Source of the DNA: Bacteroidales bacterium
Lineage (GTDB): Bacteria; Bacteroidota; Bacteroidia; Bacteroidales; UBA932
Direction of reading: 5' to 3'
Length of the DNA: 64,000 nt
Assembly: GCA_017616655.1 (NCBI GenBank)
Contig: JAFZXU010000011.1
Span: 62,001 to 126,000 of the forward strand
How positions within the stretch are numbered: the stretch's first letter is position 1; every line of letters begins with the position of its first letter. Shown here in pieces: positions 18,477 to 27,380 of the stretch. Below the pieces are notes generated by a model that saw only the letters and a list, made by a program, of their open reading frames with translations, was not told where the DNA came from and did not search any database. Both the position numbers and the translations under genes were made by a program.

Positions 18477-18683
18477 ATGAAACGCATCATTATTCTCATC
18501 TCTTTCCTGGCCATCCTCCTTTCGGGGGCGGAGGCCTTCGCACAGCGGATCCAGGACGGATCATATCGCACTGTCGGCTACATCAAGTCCGACGGCACTG
18601 TCCAGGACGGTTCGTACCGCACGATAGGCCACACCGACGGAGTCCCTTCCCGCTGGGCCGCCTGGTTCTTTTTCTTCAGATAG
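18477..18683 (+). CDS. Small secreted beta-flower-like repeat protein
   Basis: The 68-residue precursor has a signal peptide (MKRIIILISFLAILLSGAEAFAQ) and two copies of a short repeat, IQDGSYRTVGYIKSDG then VQDGSYRTIGHTDG, before a hydrophobic WAAWFFFFR tail. The repeat resembles the DGxxxxxIGxxxxDG unit of Bacteroidales 5-fold beta-flower proteins, but only about two units are present. The ATG at 18477 is preceded by an A/G-rich AAAAGGGG site; a GTG at 18465 would add four residues. Function is unknown. Confidence 0.65.
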   Translation: MKRIIILISFLAILLSGAEAFAQRIQDGSYRTVGYIKSDGTVQDGSYRTIGHTDGVPSRWAAWFFFFR

Positions 18684-18698
18684 TTTGATTGGGGTGCG

Positions 18699-18965
18699 TC
18701 AGTCGCACTGATGGAAAGGGTGGAAGTCGTAATCCACCTTATATCGTATTTCCCCCTTCTTGTTGACCGATTCCTGCACGGCATCGACGTGCACTGAACC
18801 CTTTTCCTTCGCCTTGTAGATGTCGGGGAAGTGCTGCTTGAGGATCGCATCGACAGTTTCTTTGTCGGTGATCCTGCGTGAGGAGACGCTTCTCCAGGTG
18901 GTGGAGCAGGAGGGGAGCGCTGCCAGTATCAGTATGGCCGCCAGGGCCGCAATCATCTTTTTCAT
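18699..18965 (-). CDS. Small lipoprotein of unknown function
   Basis: The 88-residue precursor has a clear lipobox ALPSC (Cys20) after a hydrophobic stretch, and a mixed mature part, TDKETVDAILKQHFPD then DAVQESVNKKGEIRYKVDYDFHPFHQ. I do not recognise a domain. It converges with the small secreted gene ending at 18683 and is divergent from the carbonic anhydrase gene. Confidence 0.7.
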   Translation of the reverse strand: MKKMIAALAAILILAALPSCSTTWRSVSSRRITDKETVDAILKQHFPDIYKAKEKGSVHVDAVQESVNKKGEIRYKVDYDFHPFHQCD

Positions 18966-19037
18966 CCCAAAAGAATTTCTGCAAAGATAATTTCATTTTC
19001 GGGTTTTTCGTATCTTTATCCCGAAAACGAGTTTGTT

Positions 19038-19574
19038 ATGAGCAATATTGACAGCGTTCTCGCGTTCAACCGCGAGTTTGTGGCTTCCAAGGGGTACGAG
19101 CCCCACATCACCGACAAGTTCCCCGACAGGCATCTGGCTGTCCTTAGCTGTATGGACACGCGCCTCTCCATCCTGCTTCAGGAGGCTCTCGGCCTGAAGA
19201 ACGGCGATGCCAAAATCATCAAGAATGCCGGCGCGGTAATTCCTTCGCCCTGGGATTCGGCGATGCGCAGCCTGATCGTTGCGGTTTACGAGCTGGGCGT
19301 GAATGAGATTATGGTGGTGGCCCACACCACTTGCGGCGCCTGCCACATGAGTTTCCGCCATTTCCGGGAGGAGATGCTCCGCCGCGGCATCCCGGAGTCC
19401 TCGCTGAACCGCTCCGACGTCGATCTGGACGAATGGCTCGAAGGCTTCCACGACACGGAAAAGTCGGTCCGCGACACAGTCTCCGCCATCGTCAGCCACC
19501 CGCTCATCCCAGCCGACGTCACCGTCCGCGGCTTCATCATCGACTCCGTCACCGGCGAACTGACGGAAGTATAG
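19038..19574 (+). CDS. Beta-class carbonic anhydrase
   Basis: The 178-residue cytoplasmic enzyme converts CO2 and water to bicarbonate. Zinc ligands are visible as Cys38 in SCMDTR, His96 and Cys99 in HTTCGAC; the Asp40-Arg42 dyad is present. This short form matches the small beta-CA type found in many anaerobes, and supplies bicarbonate for carboxylations. It stands alone; the preceding TATCTTTA box at about 19011 is near the Bacteroidetes -7 consensus. Confidence 0.92.
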   Translation: MSNIDSVLAFNREFVASKGYEPHITDKFPDRHLAVLSCMDTRLSILLQEALGLKNGDAKIIKNAGAVIPSPWDSAMRSLIVAVYELGVNEIMVVAHTTCGACHMSFRHFREEMLRRGIPESSLNRSDVDLDEWLEGFHDTEKSVRDTVSAIVSHPLIPADVTVRGFIIDSVTGELTEV

Positions 19575-19575
19575 C

Positions 19576-19620
19576 GTCATCCCCGCCCCGAGCCGTCATC
19601 CCCGCGGAGGCGGGGATCTC
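19576..19620. repeat. GTCATnCCCGC palindromes (two units)
   Basis: One half-site GTCATCCCCGC at 19576 is followed by a full palindrome GTCATCCCCGCGGAGGCGGG at 19595 ending GATCTC. Related units occur at 20877, 32734, 34139 and 60808. This looks like a REP-type extragenic element directly after the carbonic anhydrase stop. Confidence 0.75.
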
Positions 19621-19861
19621 CGGGTGGATAAAACTCTTGCTTATTCAGAAAAAGTGGTTAACTTTGCATTATGAAGTAAAGCGCGTAACGGATGAGGTAT
19701 TTCGCTAAGTGCAAAGTCCCCGCCTCGAGCCTCACCTTATGGTAAAAATCCGCCGCGTATTCTTGGGGCAATTATAAAGGGTGCTTTTAGGAGCATCCTT
19801 TTTTGTTTTTACCCTATGCTCGCGTGACAATAGTTACTGCTCGTTTAGTTTGAAAATTCGC
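19621..19861 (+). other. Non-coding stretch, possible small RNA with terminator
   Basis: No supported gene lies between the repeat and the dinD promoter. TTTGCATTATGAAG near 19661 could hold a start region, followed by structured GC-rich sequence (CCCCGCCTCGAGCCTCACC) and a clear intrinsic terminator at 19779-19810. A terminator that does not follow a gene closely suggests an untranslated RNA of about 110-130 bases. I cannot match it to a known family. Confidence 0.35.
19779..19810 (+). terminator. Intrinsic terminator
   Basis: GGGTGCTTTTAGGAGCATCC forms a stem of about eight pairs and is followed by TTTTTTGTTTTT. It lies 205 bases after the carbonic anhydrase stop. Confidence 0.8.
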
Positions 19862-19892
19862 TTTGATTATGACCAAATAAGTGCTATATTTG
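19862..19892 (+). promoter_or_regulatory. Bacteroidetes promoter for dinD
   Basis: TTTG at 19862-19865, a 19-base spacer and TATATTTG at 19885-19892 match the Bacteroidetes housekeeping consensus at every fixed position. The dinD start is 72 bases downstream. I see no LexA-like palindrome overlapping it. Confidence 0.85.
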
Positions 19893-19964
19893 TTATGGAG
19901 GAATGTGGGCCTGTCAGGCCGTTTAAATGCCTCTCCTTATTGAATAATTAGAAAGAAAACCAGT

Positions 19965-20792
19965 ATGAAAAAAGAAGAAGTACAGGCTTTGTTTGAGCAG
20001 TTCGAGCAAGCCTCCTGTGAAGTGGATCAGATTGAATGCTGGAGTGCGAGAGATCTCCAGAAGTTGTTGGGCTACAGCCTTTGGCAAAACTTTACTAACG
20101 TGATTGACAAAGCGAAAGTCGCTTGTGAAAATGTTGGACAGCTAGTCACAGACCATTTTATTGACGTCAATAAAAAGGTCGAAGTAGGAAGCGGAGCGAT
20201 TCGCGAGGTAGATGACATCATGCTTACTCGCTATGCATGTTATCTTGTCGCTCAAAACGGAGACCCTCGCAAGCCGCAAATTGCCTTTGCTCAAACCTAC
20301 TTCGCTGTGCAGACACGCCGTGCGGAACTGATTGAGCAACGACTCCTGGAAGTGGAGCGAGTGAAGGCCCGCGTCAAACTCCAAGAGACAGAGAAAAAGC
20401 TCTCCGGGATCATATATGAACGAGGGGTAAATGATCAAACCTTCGCTATTATCCGCTCCAAAGGTGACCAGGCCCTCTTCCGCCTCAATACCAATATGAT
20501 GAAGCGCAAGATGGGTGTTCCCAAGGGGCGCCCTCTTGCCGATTTCCTTCCAACCATCAGCATCAAGGCAAAGGACTTTGCGGCAGAGATGACCAGCGTG
20601 AATGTGCAGTCGAAGGACCTTCAAGGTGAGACGGCCATTACCAAGGAACATGTCGACAACAATGCGGCTGTTCGTAAGATGCTAACCGAACGCGGCATCA
20701 TTCCGGAGAATCTTCCGCCCGCGGAGGATGTGAAAAAGGTAGAAAGACGTTTAGCCAGCGAAGAGAAAAAGATGTTGGGGAAGAAAGAATAG
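19965..20792 (+). CDS. dinD: DNA damage-inducible protein D
   Basis: The 275-residue protein matches DinD in length and sequence: an N-terminal BRO-N-like region with [18 protein letters not shown], then [33 protein letters not shown], a charged helical middle, and the [14 protein letters not shown] segment. In E. coli DinD is SOS-induced and inhibits RecA filament activity. It is the first gene of the low-G+C island, with its own promoter and terminator, so it is a single-gene unit often carried in accessory regions. Confidence 0.92.
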   Translation: MKKEEVQALFEQFEQASCEVDQIECWSARDLQKLLGYSLWQNFTNVIDKAKVACENVGQLVTDHFIDVNKKVEVGSGAIREVDDIMLTRYACYLVAQNGDPRKPQIAFAQTYFAVQTRRAELIEQRLLEVERVKARVKLQETEKKLSGIIYERGVNDQTFAIIRSKGDQALFRLNTNMMKRKMGVPKGRPLADFLPTISIKAKDFAAEMTSVNVQSKDLQGETAITKEHVDNNAAVRKMLTERGIIPENLPPAEDVKKVERRLASEEKKMLGKKE

Positions 20793-20820
20793 AGTTTTAC
20801 TAGATTATTGAATCCTACAG

Positions 20821-20855
20821 GGGTGTCACGGTTTGTGATACCCCTTTCTTTTTCA
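20821..20855 (+). terminator. Intrinsic terminator after dinD
   Basis: GGGGTGTCAC, a five-base loop and GTGATACCCC form a ten-pair stem with one G-T pair, followed by TTTCTTTTTC. Confidence 0.88.
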
Positions 20856-21203
20856 ATTTCACTTTACGGCCGCCGCGTCATGCCCGACCTGATCGGGCAT
20901 CTCACTCCGCCCCCTCCGGCTCCGGCTTGTGTACCCTTCGGGCAAGAGTGCTCCCGTGCCTGCTCGGCTCCGCTCTGCTTCGCAGCTCCGCGGGCCCCGG
21001 CAAAGCGTCTACGGGGCGCTGCCCCAAACCCCGCCGCTCCGGCATTGCTATCCCACGGGCAAGCCCTGCCCGGCCTACGCTAGCGCCTGATGGCGCTTGT
21101 CCTTGCGGGCCTCCCTACGGCCCTCCGCAATTGCCCTCGGGGCACACAAGCCGCTGCGCCGAAGGGCGGGAAAACCAGTTGAGTTAATTTGACAAATAGT
21201 TCC
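20856..21203. other. GC-rich non-coding block between dinD and the DUF2075 gene
   Basis: This stretch begins with a GTCATGCCCGAC palindrome (20877-20904) and continues as 270 bases of dense short inverted repeats (for example CGGCTCCGG and GGGCAAGCCCTGCCC) with G+C far above the adjacent island genes. Short open frames across it are Pro/Ala/Arg-rich and lack start signals. It reads as an intergenic repeat cluster, not a gene. Confidence 0.6.
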
Positions 21204-21211
21204 TATATTTG
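21204..21211 (+). promoter_or_regulatory. Bacteroidetes -7 box (TATATTTG) for the DUF2075 gene
   Basis: TATATTTG is an exact TAnnTTTG match 19 bases before the ATG at 21231. The -33 element is weak: only GTTG at 21178-21181 is near the expected place. Confidence 0.6.
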
Positions 21212-21230
21212 TAGTTAAGAAGCATTCTTA

Positions 21231-23282
21231 ATGAAGCGTTGTTTTTACGATGACCCTATTGCTGTTTTTCTTGTCAAGAAGGACGAGGAAATCCTGGGTG
21301 TGCTATCTAAAGACAATACTTTTGATTTGACTTTAGAACAGCGTGATGCTTGGATGGAAGAAATATCCATTATGAAGCATGTTCTGCGCGAGTTAAATCA
21401 GCCTGGCCATATCATTTTTGAATATACCATTCCCCGACTTGGAAAGCGAATCGACGTGACATTGTTGATTAATGGAATCGTCTTTTGCTTGGAATTCAAG
21501 GCAGGAGAGGATTGTTTTAATGCTAATGACAAGGAGCAGGTGTGGGATTATGCTTTGGATTTGAAGAACTTCCATGAGGAGAGTGCAGATCTCACGATTG
21601 TTCCTATCTTGGTAGCAACTGCAGCTGAAAGTGTTGAGAATGAATATCGTTTTAGCTATTACGACGATAAAGTGTATGAGCCTTTATTCTCAAACTCAAT
21701 TACTTTATTACCCCTATTACGGGGAGTCCTTGATAAGGAGAATAATAGGGGAGAAGTCAATCCCCAGGATTGGATTTATAGCCGATATTCTCCCACTCCT
21801 ACTATTATTCAGGCTGCCTCTGCGCTATATATGAATCATAGTGTTGAGGATATTACTAAGCATGAGGCGGACAAAGCAGGAATCGATAGTTGCACCAAGT
21901 TTATTTTGGATGTAATCCGTGAATCAAAAGAAAAACGCCAAAAGAGCATCTGCTTTGTTACTGGTGTCCCCGGTGCTGGTAAAACGCTTGTTGGATTAAA
22001 CGTTGCTATTCAACAAGAAAAGGGCGATTTAGCTGTTTACCTGTCTGGCAATGGCCCTCTGGTTAAGGTGTTGACTGAGGCTTTAGCGCGAGATAAGGTT
22101 GCTAAAGAAAAAGCTCAAGGCACCAGATGTACCAAGTCTGAAGCAGAACGTCAAGTAAGCCGGTTTATTCAGATTATTCACCGTTATCGCGATAATATGC
22201 TGGCTAAGCTGAAACTGCCGATTATCAATGAACAGATTGAAATCGATCCAGCAAAAATCTCCACCTCTGCCCGTCAGAATGCCGCCGAAGTTGAAAACGT
22301 GGCTATCTTTGATGAGGCCCAGAGGATGTGGGATATGCGTCACTTGAGCGCATGGCTTGCCAGAAAGAAAGGAGTTGCCAATTTCCCGATGTCTGAGGGC
22401 GAGTTTTTAATCTGGTCGCTCGATCAGCATAAAGACTGGGCAACAATTGTTTGCCTTGTTGGTGGCGGACAGGAGATTAACTCGGGTGAAGGCGGTATTG
22501 GTTTATGGATTCAGGCGCTAAATGAGACATTTCCCGATTGGCAAATCTATATATCTAATAATCTAACAGATAAGGAGTATGCCGAAGGGAATGTAGCTGA
22601 ATTGCTTGCAGATAATACAAACGTTCATACCTGTTCTGATCTGCATTTGGCCGTTTCTCAACGTTCATTTAGAGCAGAGACATTATCTCTGTTTGTGCAT
22701 CAGCTTTTGGATTTGGATGTCGAAGCTGCTAGACGGACATACACCCAAATCAGTGAAAGATATCCCATCGTTTTAACTCGAGATCTTAATAAGGCAAAGG
22801 ATTGGCTTAGAAAGAATGCTCGTGGATCGGAACGATATGGGATGCTGGTTTCCTCAAAGGCCTTTCGCTTAAAACCTCTTGCTATCGACATCCGTTCCCA
22901 GGCAGACATAGTCCCTTGGTTTTTGAACCCAATTACAGATATCCGTTCCTCTTTATTCCTAGAGGATGTCGCTACTGAATTTGATATTCAGGGACTGGAA
23001 TTGGATTGGACTTGCCTCGTTTGGGATGGCGATTTCAGATATGATCCTATTGGACGGAAATGGCAGCACTATAACTTCCGTAGTGACCGCTGGCAAAACA
23101 TAAATCAAGAAGAAGGTCGTGCATATCAGCTTAATGCATATCGAGTTCTTCTTACTCGTGCTCGTCAAGGAATGGTCATTTGTGTGCCCGAAGGTAATCT
23201 GTCAGATGAGACACGGAAGCCAGATTTTTATGATGGGACATACGAGTACTTGAAGGGGTTGGGAATCAAGGATCTGGTTTAG
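21231..23282 (+). CDS. PD-(D/E)XK nuclease domain fused to DUF2075 (Schlafen-3-like) ATPase
   Basis: The 683-residue protein has two parts. The N-terminus carries a PD-(D/E)XK-like motif: Asp75 in RIDVTLL, and Glu88/Lys90 in CLEFKAG. Residues about 235-660 are the DUF2075 DNA/RNA helicase-type ATPase, with Walker A GVPGAGKT (245-252), Walker B IFDEAQR (359-365) and a C-terminal LTRARQGM motif. Proteins of this kind are found in defence islands and prophages. The nuclease assignment is from motif spacing and is inference. G+C is clearly lower than in the housekeeping genes. It stands alone ahead of the defence-like operon. Confidence 0.82.
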   Translation: MKRCFYDDPIAVFLVKKDEEILGVLSKDNTFDLTLEQRDAWMEEISIMKHVLRELNQPGHIIFEYTIPRLGKRIDVTLLINGIVFCLEFKAGEDCFNANDKEQVWDYALDLKNFHEESADLTIVPILVATAAESVENEYRFSYYDDKVYEPLFSNSITLLPLLRGVLDKENNRGEVNPQDWIYSRYSPTPTIIQAASALYMNHSVEDITKHEADKAGIDSCTKFILDVIRESKEKRQKSICFVTGVPGAGKTLVGLNVAIQQEKGDLAVYLSGNGPLVKVLTEALARDKVAKEKAQGTRCTKSEAERQVSRFIQIIHRYRDNMLAKLKLPIINEQIEIDPAKISTSARQNAAEVENVAIFDEAQRMWDMRHLSAWLARKKGVANFPMSEGEFLIWSLDQHKDWATIVCLVGGGQEINSGEGGIGLWIQALNETFPDWQIYISNNLTDKEYAEGNVAELLADNTNVHTCSDLHLAVSQRSFRAETLSLFVHQLLDLDVEAARRTYTQISERYPIVLTRDLNKAKDWLRKNARGSERYGMLVSSKAFRLKPLAIDIRSQADIVPWFLNPITDIRSSLFLEDVATEFDIQGLELDWTCLVWDGDFRYDPIGRKWQHYNFRSDRWQNINQEEGRAYQLNAYRVLLTRARQGMVICVPEGNLSDETRKPDFYDGTYEYLKGLGIKDLV

Positions 23283-23478
23283 CCTTTTTCCATCGATTTC
23301 TTATTATAATAGAGTCCAGAACCGTCGCAGTATGGGATCATACTATGCGGATTGTATTGTATTTCACTTGCGGCAATGACGAGATTGATTATTGTGTCAA
23401 GAGTTGAAAACAAAGGCTGATCTCCATACACGCATCCGCTAATCTTGTATTATATTTGAAAAATGTATAATATATAAT

Positions 23479-23528
23479 GCAAATATATCGCAAATATTTG
23501 CATATTATCAAAATGCTTCCTACATTTG
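23479..23528 (+). promoter_or_regulatory. Promoter with overlapping palindromic operator for the six-gene defence-like operon
   Basis: TTTG at 23497-23500, a 20-base spacer and TACATTTG at 23521-23528 form a near-ideal Bacteroidetes promoter. The -33 TTTG is part of a perfect 12-bp palindrome GCAAATATTTGC (23490-23501), and a related half GCAAATATAT precedes it at 23479. A repressor bound here would block the promoter. The surrounding 23440-23520 is very A+T-rich. Confidence 0.72.
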
Positions 23529-23554
23529 CTGCGAACCAGTATTCTTAACTAACA

Positions 23555-23794
23555 ATGGCCGAATCTGCTAAGAGAGCGCGTTTCACAAAGGTGGCATCCG
23601 CTCGTGTCACCAAAATCATCAACTATCTGAACCTGCTTCAGAATTGTTCCAATCGGAATAACTATGAATATGACTCCGAAGATGTGGAGTTGATGTTCGC
23701 TGAAATTGGTAAAGCCCTGCGTGACGCGAAGGCTGCTTATTCAAACGAACTCAACAAGCAGACGGGGAAGGGCGGTTTTTCCTTTAAGAAATAA
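23555..23794 (+). CDS. Small helical protein, first gene of the defence-like operon
   Basis: The 79-residue protein is basic at its N-terminus (ESAKRARFTKVASARVTKIINYL) and then acidic and helical (YDSEDVELMFAEIGKALRDAKAAY). I do not recognise a family. It has no classical helix-turn-helix that I can identify, but its position right after a palindromic operator makes an autoregulator or a small subunit possible. Six bases separate it from the GHKL ATPase gene. Confidence 0.7.
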   Translation: MAESAKRARFTKVASARVTKIINYLNLLQNCSNRNNYEYDSEDVELMFAEIGKALRDAKAAYSNELNKQTGKGGFSFKK

Positions 23795-23800
23795 TTGGCT

Positions 23801-25780
23801 ATGGCAATCTCGGAACTTGAGTGCAAATGGCACTTCGCTCCGTCCTCTGGTGGTATAGACCAGGGGCCAAACGAAGCCATGAGCGAACTCTTCAAAAAGG
23901 AGCCCTATGAATCGCTGGTCAGGGAGTCCATCCAAAATTCCTTGGATGCGGTTCAAGACAGGAGTAAGCCGGTCCACGTAGTCTTTAGGTGGAAACGTCT
24001 TACAGAGGCAAATTGCCCCGGTTTATTCTCCATCCGCGACCACTTTCAGGAGTGTATCAACTTCTGGAACAATCAACCCGCGAAAGATAAATTCGAGCCA
24101 AAGATTCGCTACATTGATGAGAACGCAGTCGGCGGGATGTTCTGTCTGGAAGTTAGCGACAGCAATACCTCAGGCATGGATTATCGCCCGGAGGACCATT
24201 CCTGTCCGTTCTATTCCTTTGTGCGCAGCGCGGGAAACTCCAGTAAAGCAATGAATAGCGCCGGCGGTTCATACGGTTTTGGCAAAGCGGCCTATTATAA
24301 CGTATCCCGCATCAGCACTGTGTTGGTCTCCACACAGACTTCAGAAGGCAAGAATTTCTTTGAAGGAGTGTCTTCTATTTGCACCCATAAATATGAAGGC
24401 AAGAAGCGGACTCACGTTGGCTACTATGATAATAACGACGGTGAGCCTGTTACCGACATTGACAGGATACCCAAGCGGTTCAAGCGGGACGAACCCGGCA
24501 CGAGCGTCTTTATTGCAGGCGTGGACCAGAACGAGGGGTATGAAGACATCGTTTCCGCCGTTCTTACTCACTTTTGGCTTTCGATCCTGGAAGGGAAACT
24601 AACTGTCAGCATAAAACTCAATAACGAAGGAAATCTATTTACGGCAGAAGAGGCTTTGGAGATCAATGGGGATACTCTTGACGATTTGATTTACAAGACT
24701 TTCACGGATGAGCAGGACAACATTCGCGGCCATTCTAACCCTCGCCCTTATTACGAAGCCGTTAAACTCGCCGATTCCGATAAGTCACACATCCTTATCA
24801 AAGACTACCTTCCGAGCCTTGGAAACGTTCGCTTCTATGTTAAGCGAGACAAACACGCAGCCGACCGTATCTCCTATATGCGCTCACCCAGGATGCTCGT
24901 CTGCAACAAAACCAATTCCACCGGTTACGGTTTCTACGGAGTGTTCATCTGCGATGATGAAAAAGGCAATGAAATCCTGAGGCATACAGAGAATCCTTCC
25001 CATTCAGAGTGGGATTGGAAAAACTGTCCTCCTATCTACAAGCCGGCGGGGAAAAACGCTCTGAACGAAAAGCAAGAATTCATTGACCAAGCGCTCATAC
25101 GCATATTCTCATCCAATGGAGCAGAATTCTTGAACATTGCTGGTCTTGATGAGTTCCTTTACATTCCAACTGCCTACGAGGAGATAGAAGACTTTGACAC
25201 CCAAGCCTTCACCGGAACGCCCACGGGACAAGTCCAGGAAGAAGGCACTTCCAGCACGACGGAACTCAACGATCCCAAGCCCTTCTCGGCACCGGCACCG
25301 GAAGAAAAGACCTCTACTGGACACGTTCTGGTTAACTACCGCTCAACTGCCGAGAATGCCGAACTTGGTGAGCTATACAGCGGTCACACCACGAAGCCCC
25401 GCAGGGGACATGGCGAAGGAGAACCTACTTCCAAACTGCCCAGTCAGCCTCACGAAGAGAGCGAGGAAAGAGGCAAGGTCGGAACGTATGCCTATCCTAT
25501 CGAAGTCAACTATCGTTCTTTTGCCCAGGTTGAAGACGGAAAGGTCTATCACGTCATCATTATCCACTCCGAAATCGAGGTGGAGGATGGCCAGGTAGTA
25601 ATCTTTACCGGAGGGGAGCAAGATGATGAGCGTATCCGTGTGGTTGATTCCAGCATCGGATCGGTCATAGACAACACCGTCTATGGTCTCCAACTCCACC
25701 CCGGCAAGAACACCCTCAGAATCCGTCTTGCCGACGATATGAAACATGCCATAAAACTGGAAGCGTATGAAAATAAATGA
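23801..25780 (+). CDS. GHKL (HSP90/MutL-type) ATPase of a candidate defence system
   Basis: The 659-residue protein has the GHKL nucleotide-binding boxes: N box LVRESIQNSLDA (Glu42, Asn46, Asp49), a loosened G1 box LEVSDSNTSGMD (Asp120), and G2 box GGSYGFGKAAYYNVSR (155-170). This layout resembles the MORC-like ATPases of bacterial conflict systems. Residues about 470-545 are a low-complexity Ser/Thr/Glu/Pro linker, followed by a beta-rich C-terminal domain. The ATG at 23801 is chosen over a TTG two codons earlier. Its end overlaps the next gene by 14 bases, indicating coupled translation. Confidence 0.83.
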   Translation: MAISELECKWHFAPSSGGIDQGPNEAMSELFKKEPYESLVRESIQNSLDAVQDRSKPVHVVFRWKRLTEANCPGLFSIRDHFQECINFWNNQPAKDKFEPKIRYIDENAVGGMFCLEVSDSNTSGMDYRPEDHSCPFYSFVRSAGNSSKAMNSAGGSYGFGKAAYYNVSRISTVLVSTQTSEGKNFFEGVSSICTHKYEGKKRTHVGYYDNNDGEPVTDIDRIPKRFKRDEPGTSVFIAGVDQNEGYEDIVSAVLTHFWLSILEGKLTVSIKLNNEGNLFTAEEALEINGDTLDDLIYKTFTDEQDNIRGHSNPRPYYEAVKLADSDKSHILIKDYLPSLGNVRFYVKRDKHAADRISYMRSPRMLVCNKTNSTGYGFYGVFICDDEKGNEILRHTENPSHSEWDWKNCPPIYKPAGKNALNEKQEFIDQALIRIFSSNGAEFLNIAGLDEFLYIPTAYEEIEDFDTQAFTGTPTGQVQEEGTSSTTELNDPKPFSAPAPEEKTSTGHVLVNYRSTAENAELGELYSGHTTKPRRGHGEGEPTSKLPSQPHEESEERGKVGTYAYPIEVNYRSFAQVEDGKVYHVIIIHSEIEVEDGQVVIFTGGEQDDERIRVVDSSIGSVIDNTVYGLQLHPGKNTLRIRLADDMKHAIKLEAYENK

Positions 25781-26627
25781 TATATCACTCCCTTATCCGG
25801 TTTTGGGTATAAGCGATGACGTGCTGCCGTTGCTCAAGAAAGACTGCGTCTCCATCGAGCGCCCTACAATGACTGCCACCTCGCTGCAGTTCAAGATTCA
25901 CTTGAAGCAGAGGAACAAGGAAATATCCCAGTTCATCCGGAAGGGCAAAGCAGAATATGTCTGCGAAATCAACTGCACAAGGACATTCTATCGGAAATGC
26001 TATAAGCAGTCATCGGCTGACTTTGAGATTGAGATTCCCCGGAAAGACGTCAGCGGCCGAATTGAATTTGATATGTTCGTCACGGTCAAGACGCCCATCG
26101 AACAGTACCACAATTCTCAGTTCAACCAAGACTACGAAGGCGTCTACTTTGATATGGAGCCCGGGGATGTTCTTGTGGCATTCCCTTCCGCCTCATACAA
26201 TCTGGACATCAAGTATGATAAACTCTACGCCGCCGGCTCCTTTATGCAGATTGCCAATGGCGGAGACGACAGCCGTCCCACCTGGTTTAATCTCAGCGAG
26301 GATAAGATTCTCATCATGCTTCCGCCCAAAATGTTCAAGTTGTACGACGAGAAGATTCGGGTAGACAGAGATTACATCGAAATCATCCATTCTTCCATTG
26401 TATTTAACGCTCTGGTGTTCGCCCTCACGCGCATCAATAAGTCAGAATATGATGGGAAACAATGGGCAGAATCCATCAAGTATAGAGTAAAGACCGAGCC
26501 TGCGCTGAAGGGTTTTGACCTCGAAGATACAGAAAGGGTTTTCGAACTGGCTCAGACACTACTGGAAGACCCGTACCAGCGTATGTTTGACCATCTCAGC
26601 ATAATGAAAAGACCCGTGGAGGATTAA
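25767..26627 (+). CDS. Conserved-looking protein of unknown function in the defence-like operon
   Basis: The 286-residue soluble protein is beta-rich in its first 190 residues (for example SLQFKIHLKQRNKEISQFI and CEINCTRTFYRKCYK) and helical at the end (FELAQTLLEDPYQRMFDHLSIM). There is no signal peptide, no P-loop and no nuclease motif that I can see. The 14-base overlap with the GHKL gene and the two-base gap to the next gene suggest that the three products are made together and may form a complex. Confidence 0.75.
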   Translation: MKINDISLPYPVLGISDDVLPLLKKDCVSIERPTMTATSLQFKIHLKQRNKEISQFIRKGKAEYVCEINCTRTFYRKCYKQSSADFEIEIPRKDVSGRIEFDMFVTVKTPIEQYHNSQFNQDYEGVYFDMEPGDVLVAFPSASYNLDIKYDKLYAAGSFMQIANGGDDSRPTWFNLSEDKILIMLPPKMFKLYDEKIRVDRDYIEIIHSSIVFNALVFALTRINKSEYDGKQWAESIKYRVKTEPALKGFDLEDTERVFELAQTLLEDPYQRMFDHLSIMKRPVED

Positions 26628-26629
26628 CT

Positions 26630-27370
26630 ATGGCACTACAGAAAGTATTCAGGGAAGCCTACGTTGAGGCTCTCAGGAGCAATATTGATCCTGCAAAGTA
26701 TGCCGGGGAATCATTTGATTACGAGGAATCCCAGGTTCACTATATGGCCAATGTTCATCAGCCGGAAAACCTGCTTGAACGAATGGACGAGAAAGACGAA
26801 CTGAAATCGGCCATCGCACTATATGAGGAATATAAAGAATTGACTCCGCTGGCCGCATCAAAGAACGACCTTTGGGCCTACCTTGCCCATGTCGATTTGT
26901 TCAGTTATATGCAGAAGAGATTTCCTGCAGTAACCGACGGGACGGCAGATGTTAAATACATTCGTGAGCATTGGTTCCGAAGCGCAAACGGTACAATCCG
27001 GTCTTCTCTGGCAGGTCTTTGGTGGTCAGTATATTGTTCGGTGGACGAATCACGGGAAGACAAATATGAACTTACTAAAATGCTCTTCCAGAACGACAAT
27101 ATCCGCACCCACTACTTCGGTCCATCCACCATTTTCCGCCATCGGGAAGCAGTGATTGGAATATTGGAATTCCTCGTAGAGAATCCAGATATATCGAAGG
27201 TCCACTTCAATAGCCGATGCATCTACATCGCCCAGTACTTCAACCGTTTGGGCGCTGTCAAACAGCTTGCTTACATGGATCGAAACTTCTTCAAGGGGGA
27301 GTTGATGAAGAGGAAAACAATCCTAAAGACCGTGACCAGCAAGGCCCAAGTTCTTAATGGCAATAAATGA
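26630..27370 (+). CDS. DUF6339-like protein in the defence-like operon
   Basis: The 246-residue protein is helical, with SKNDLWAYLAHVDLFSYMQKRFP near residues 82-104, WFRSANGTIRSSLAGLWWSVY near 116-136 and HFNSRCIYIAQYFNRLGAVKQLAYMD near 201-226. These features recall DUF6339, a family I associate with accessory and defence regions; the assignment is from memory of the family and is moderate. No catalytic motif is apparent. It ends ten bases before the next gene. Confidence 0.68.
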   Translation: MALQKVFREAYVEALRSNIDPAKYAGESFDYEESQVHYMANVHQPENLLERMDEKDELKSAIALYEEYKELTPLAASKNDLWAYLAHVDLFSYMQKRFPAVTDGTADVKYIREHWFRSANGTIRSSLAGLWWSVYCSVDESREDKYELTKMLFQNDNIRTHYFGPSTIFRHREAVIGILEFLVENPDISKVHFNSRCIYIAQYFNRLGAVKQLAYMDRNFFKGELMKRKTILKTVTSKAQVLNGNK

Positions 27371-27380
27371 ATCACATTAA

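Noticed and set aside
20808..21187. Short frames in the GC-rich block after dinD
   Set aside because: Biased Pro/Ala/Arg composition in repeat DNA after a terminator; no start signal.
20856..21203. CRISPR array
   Set aside because: Short palindromes are present but there is no regular repeat-spacer period and no cas gene nearby.
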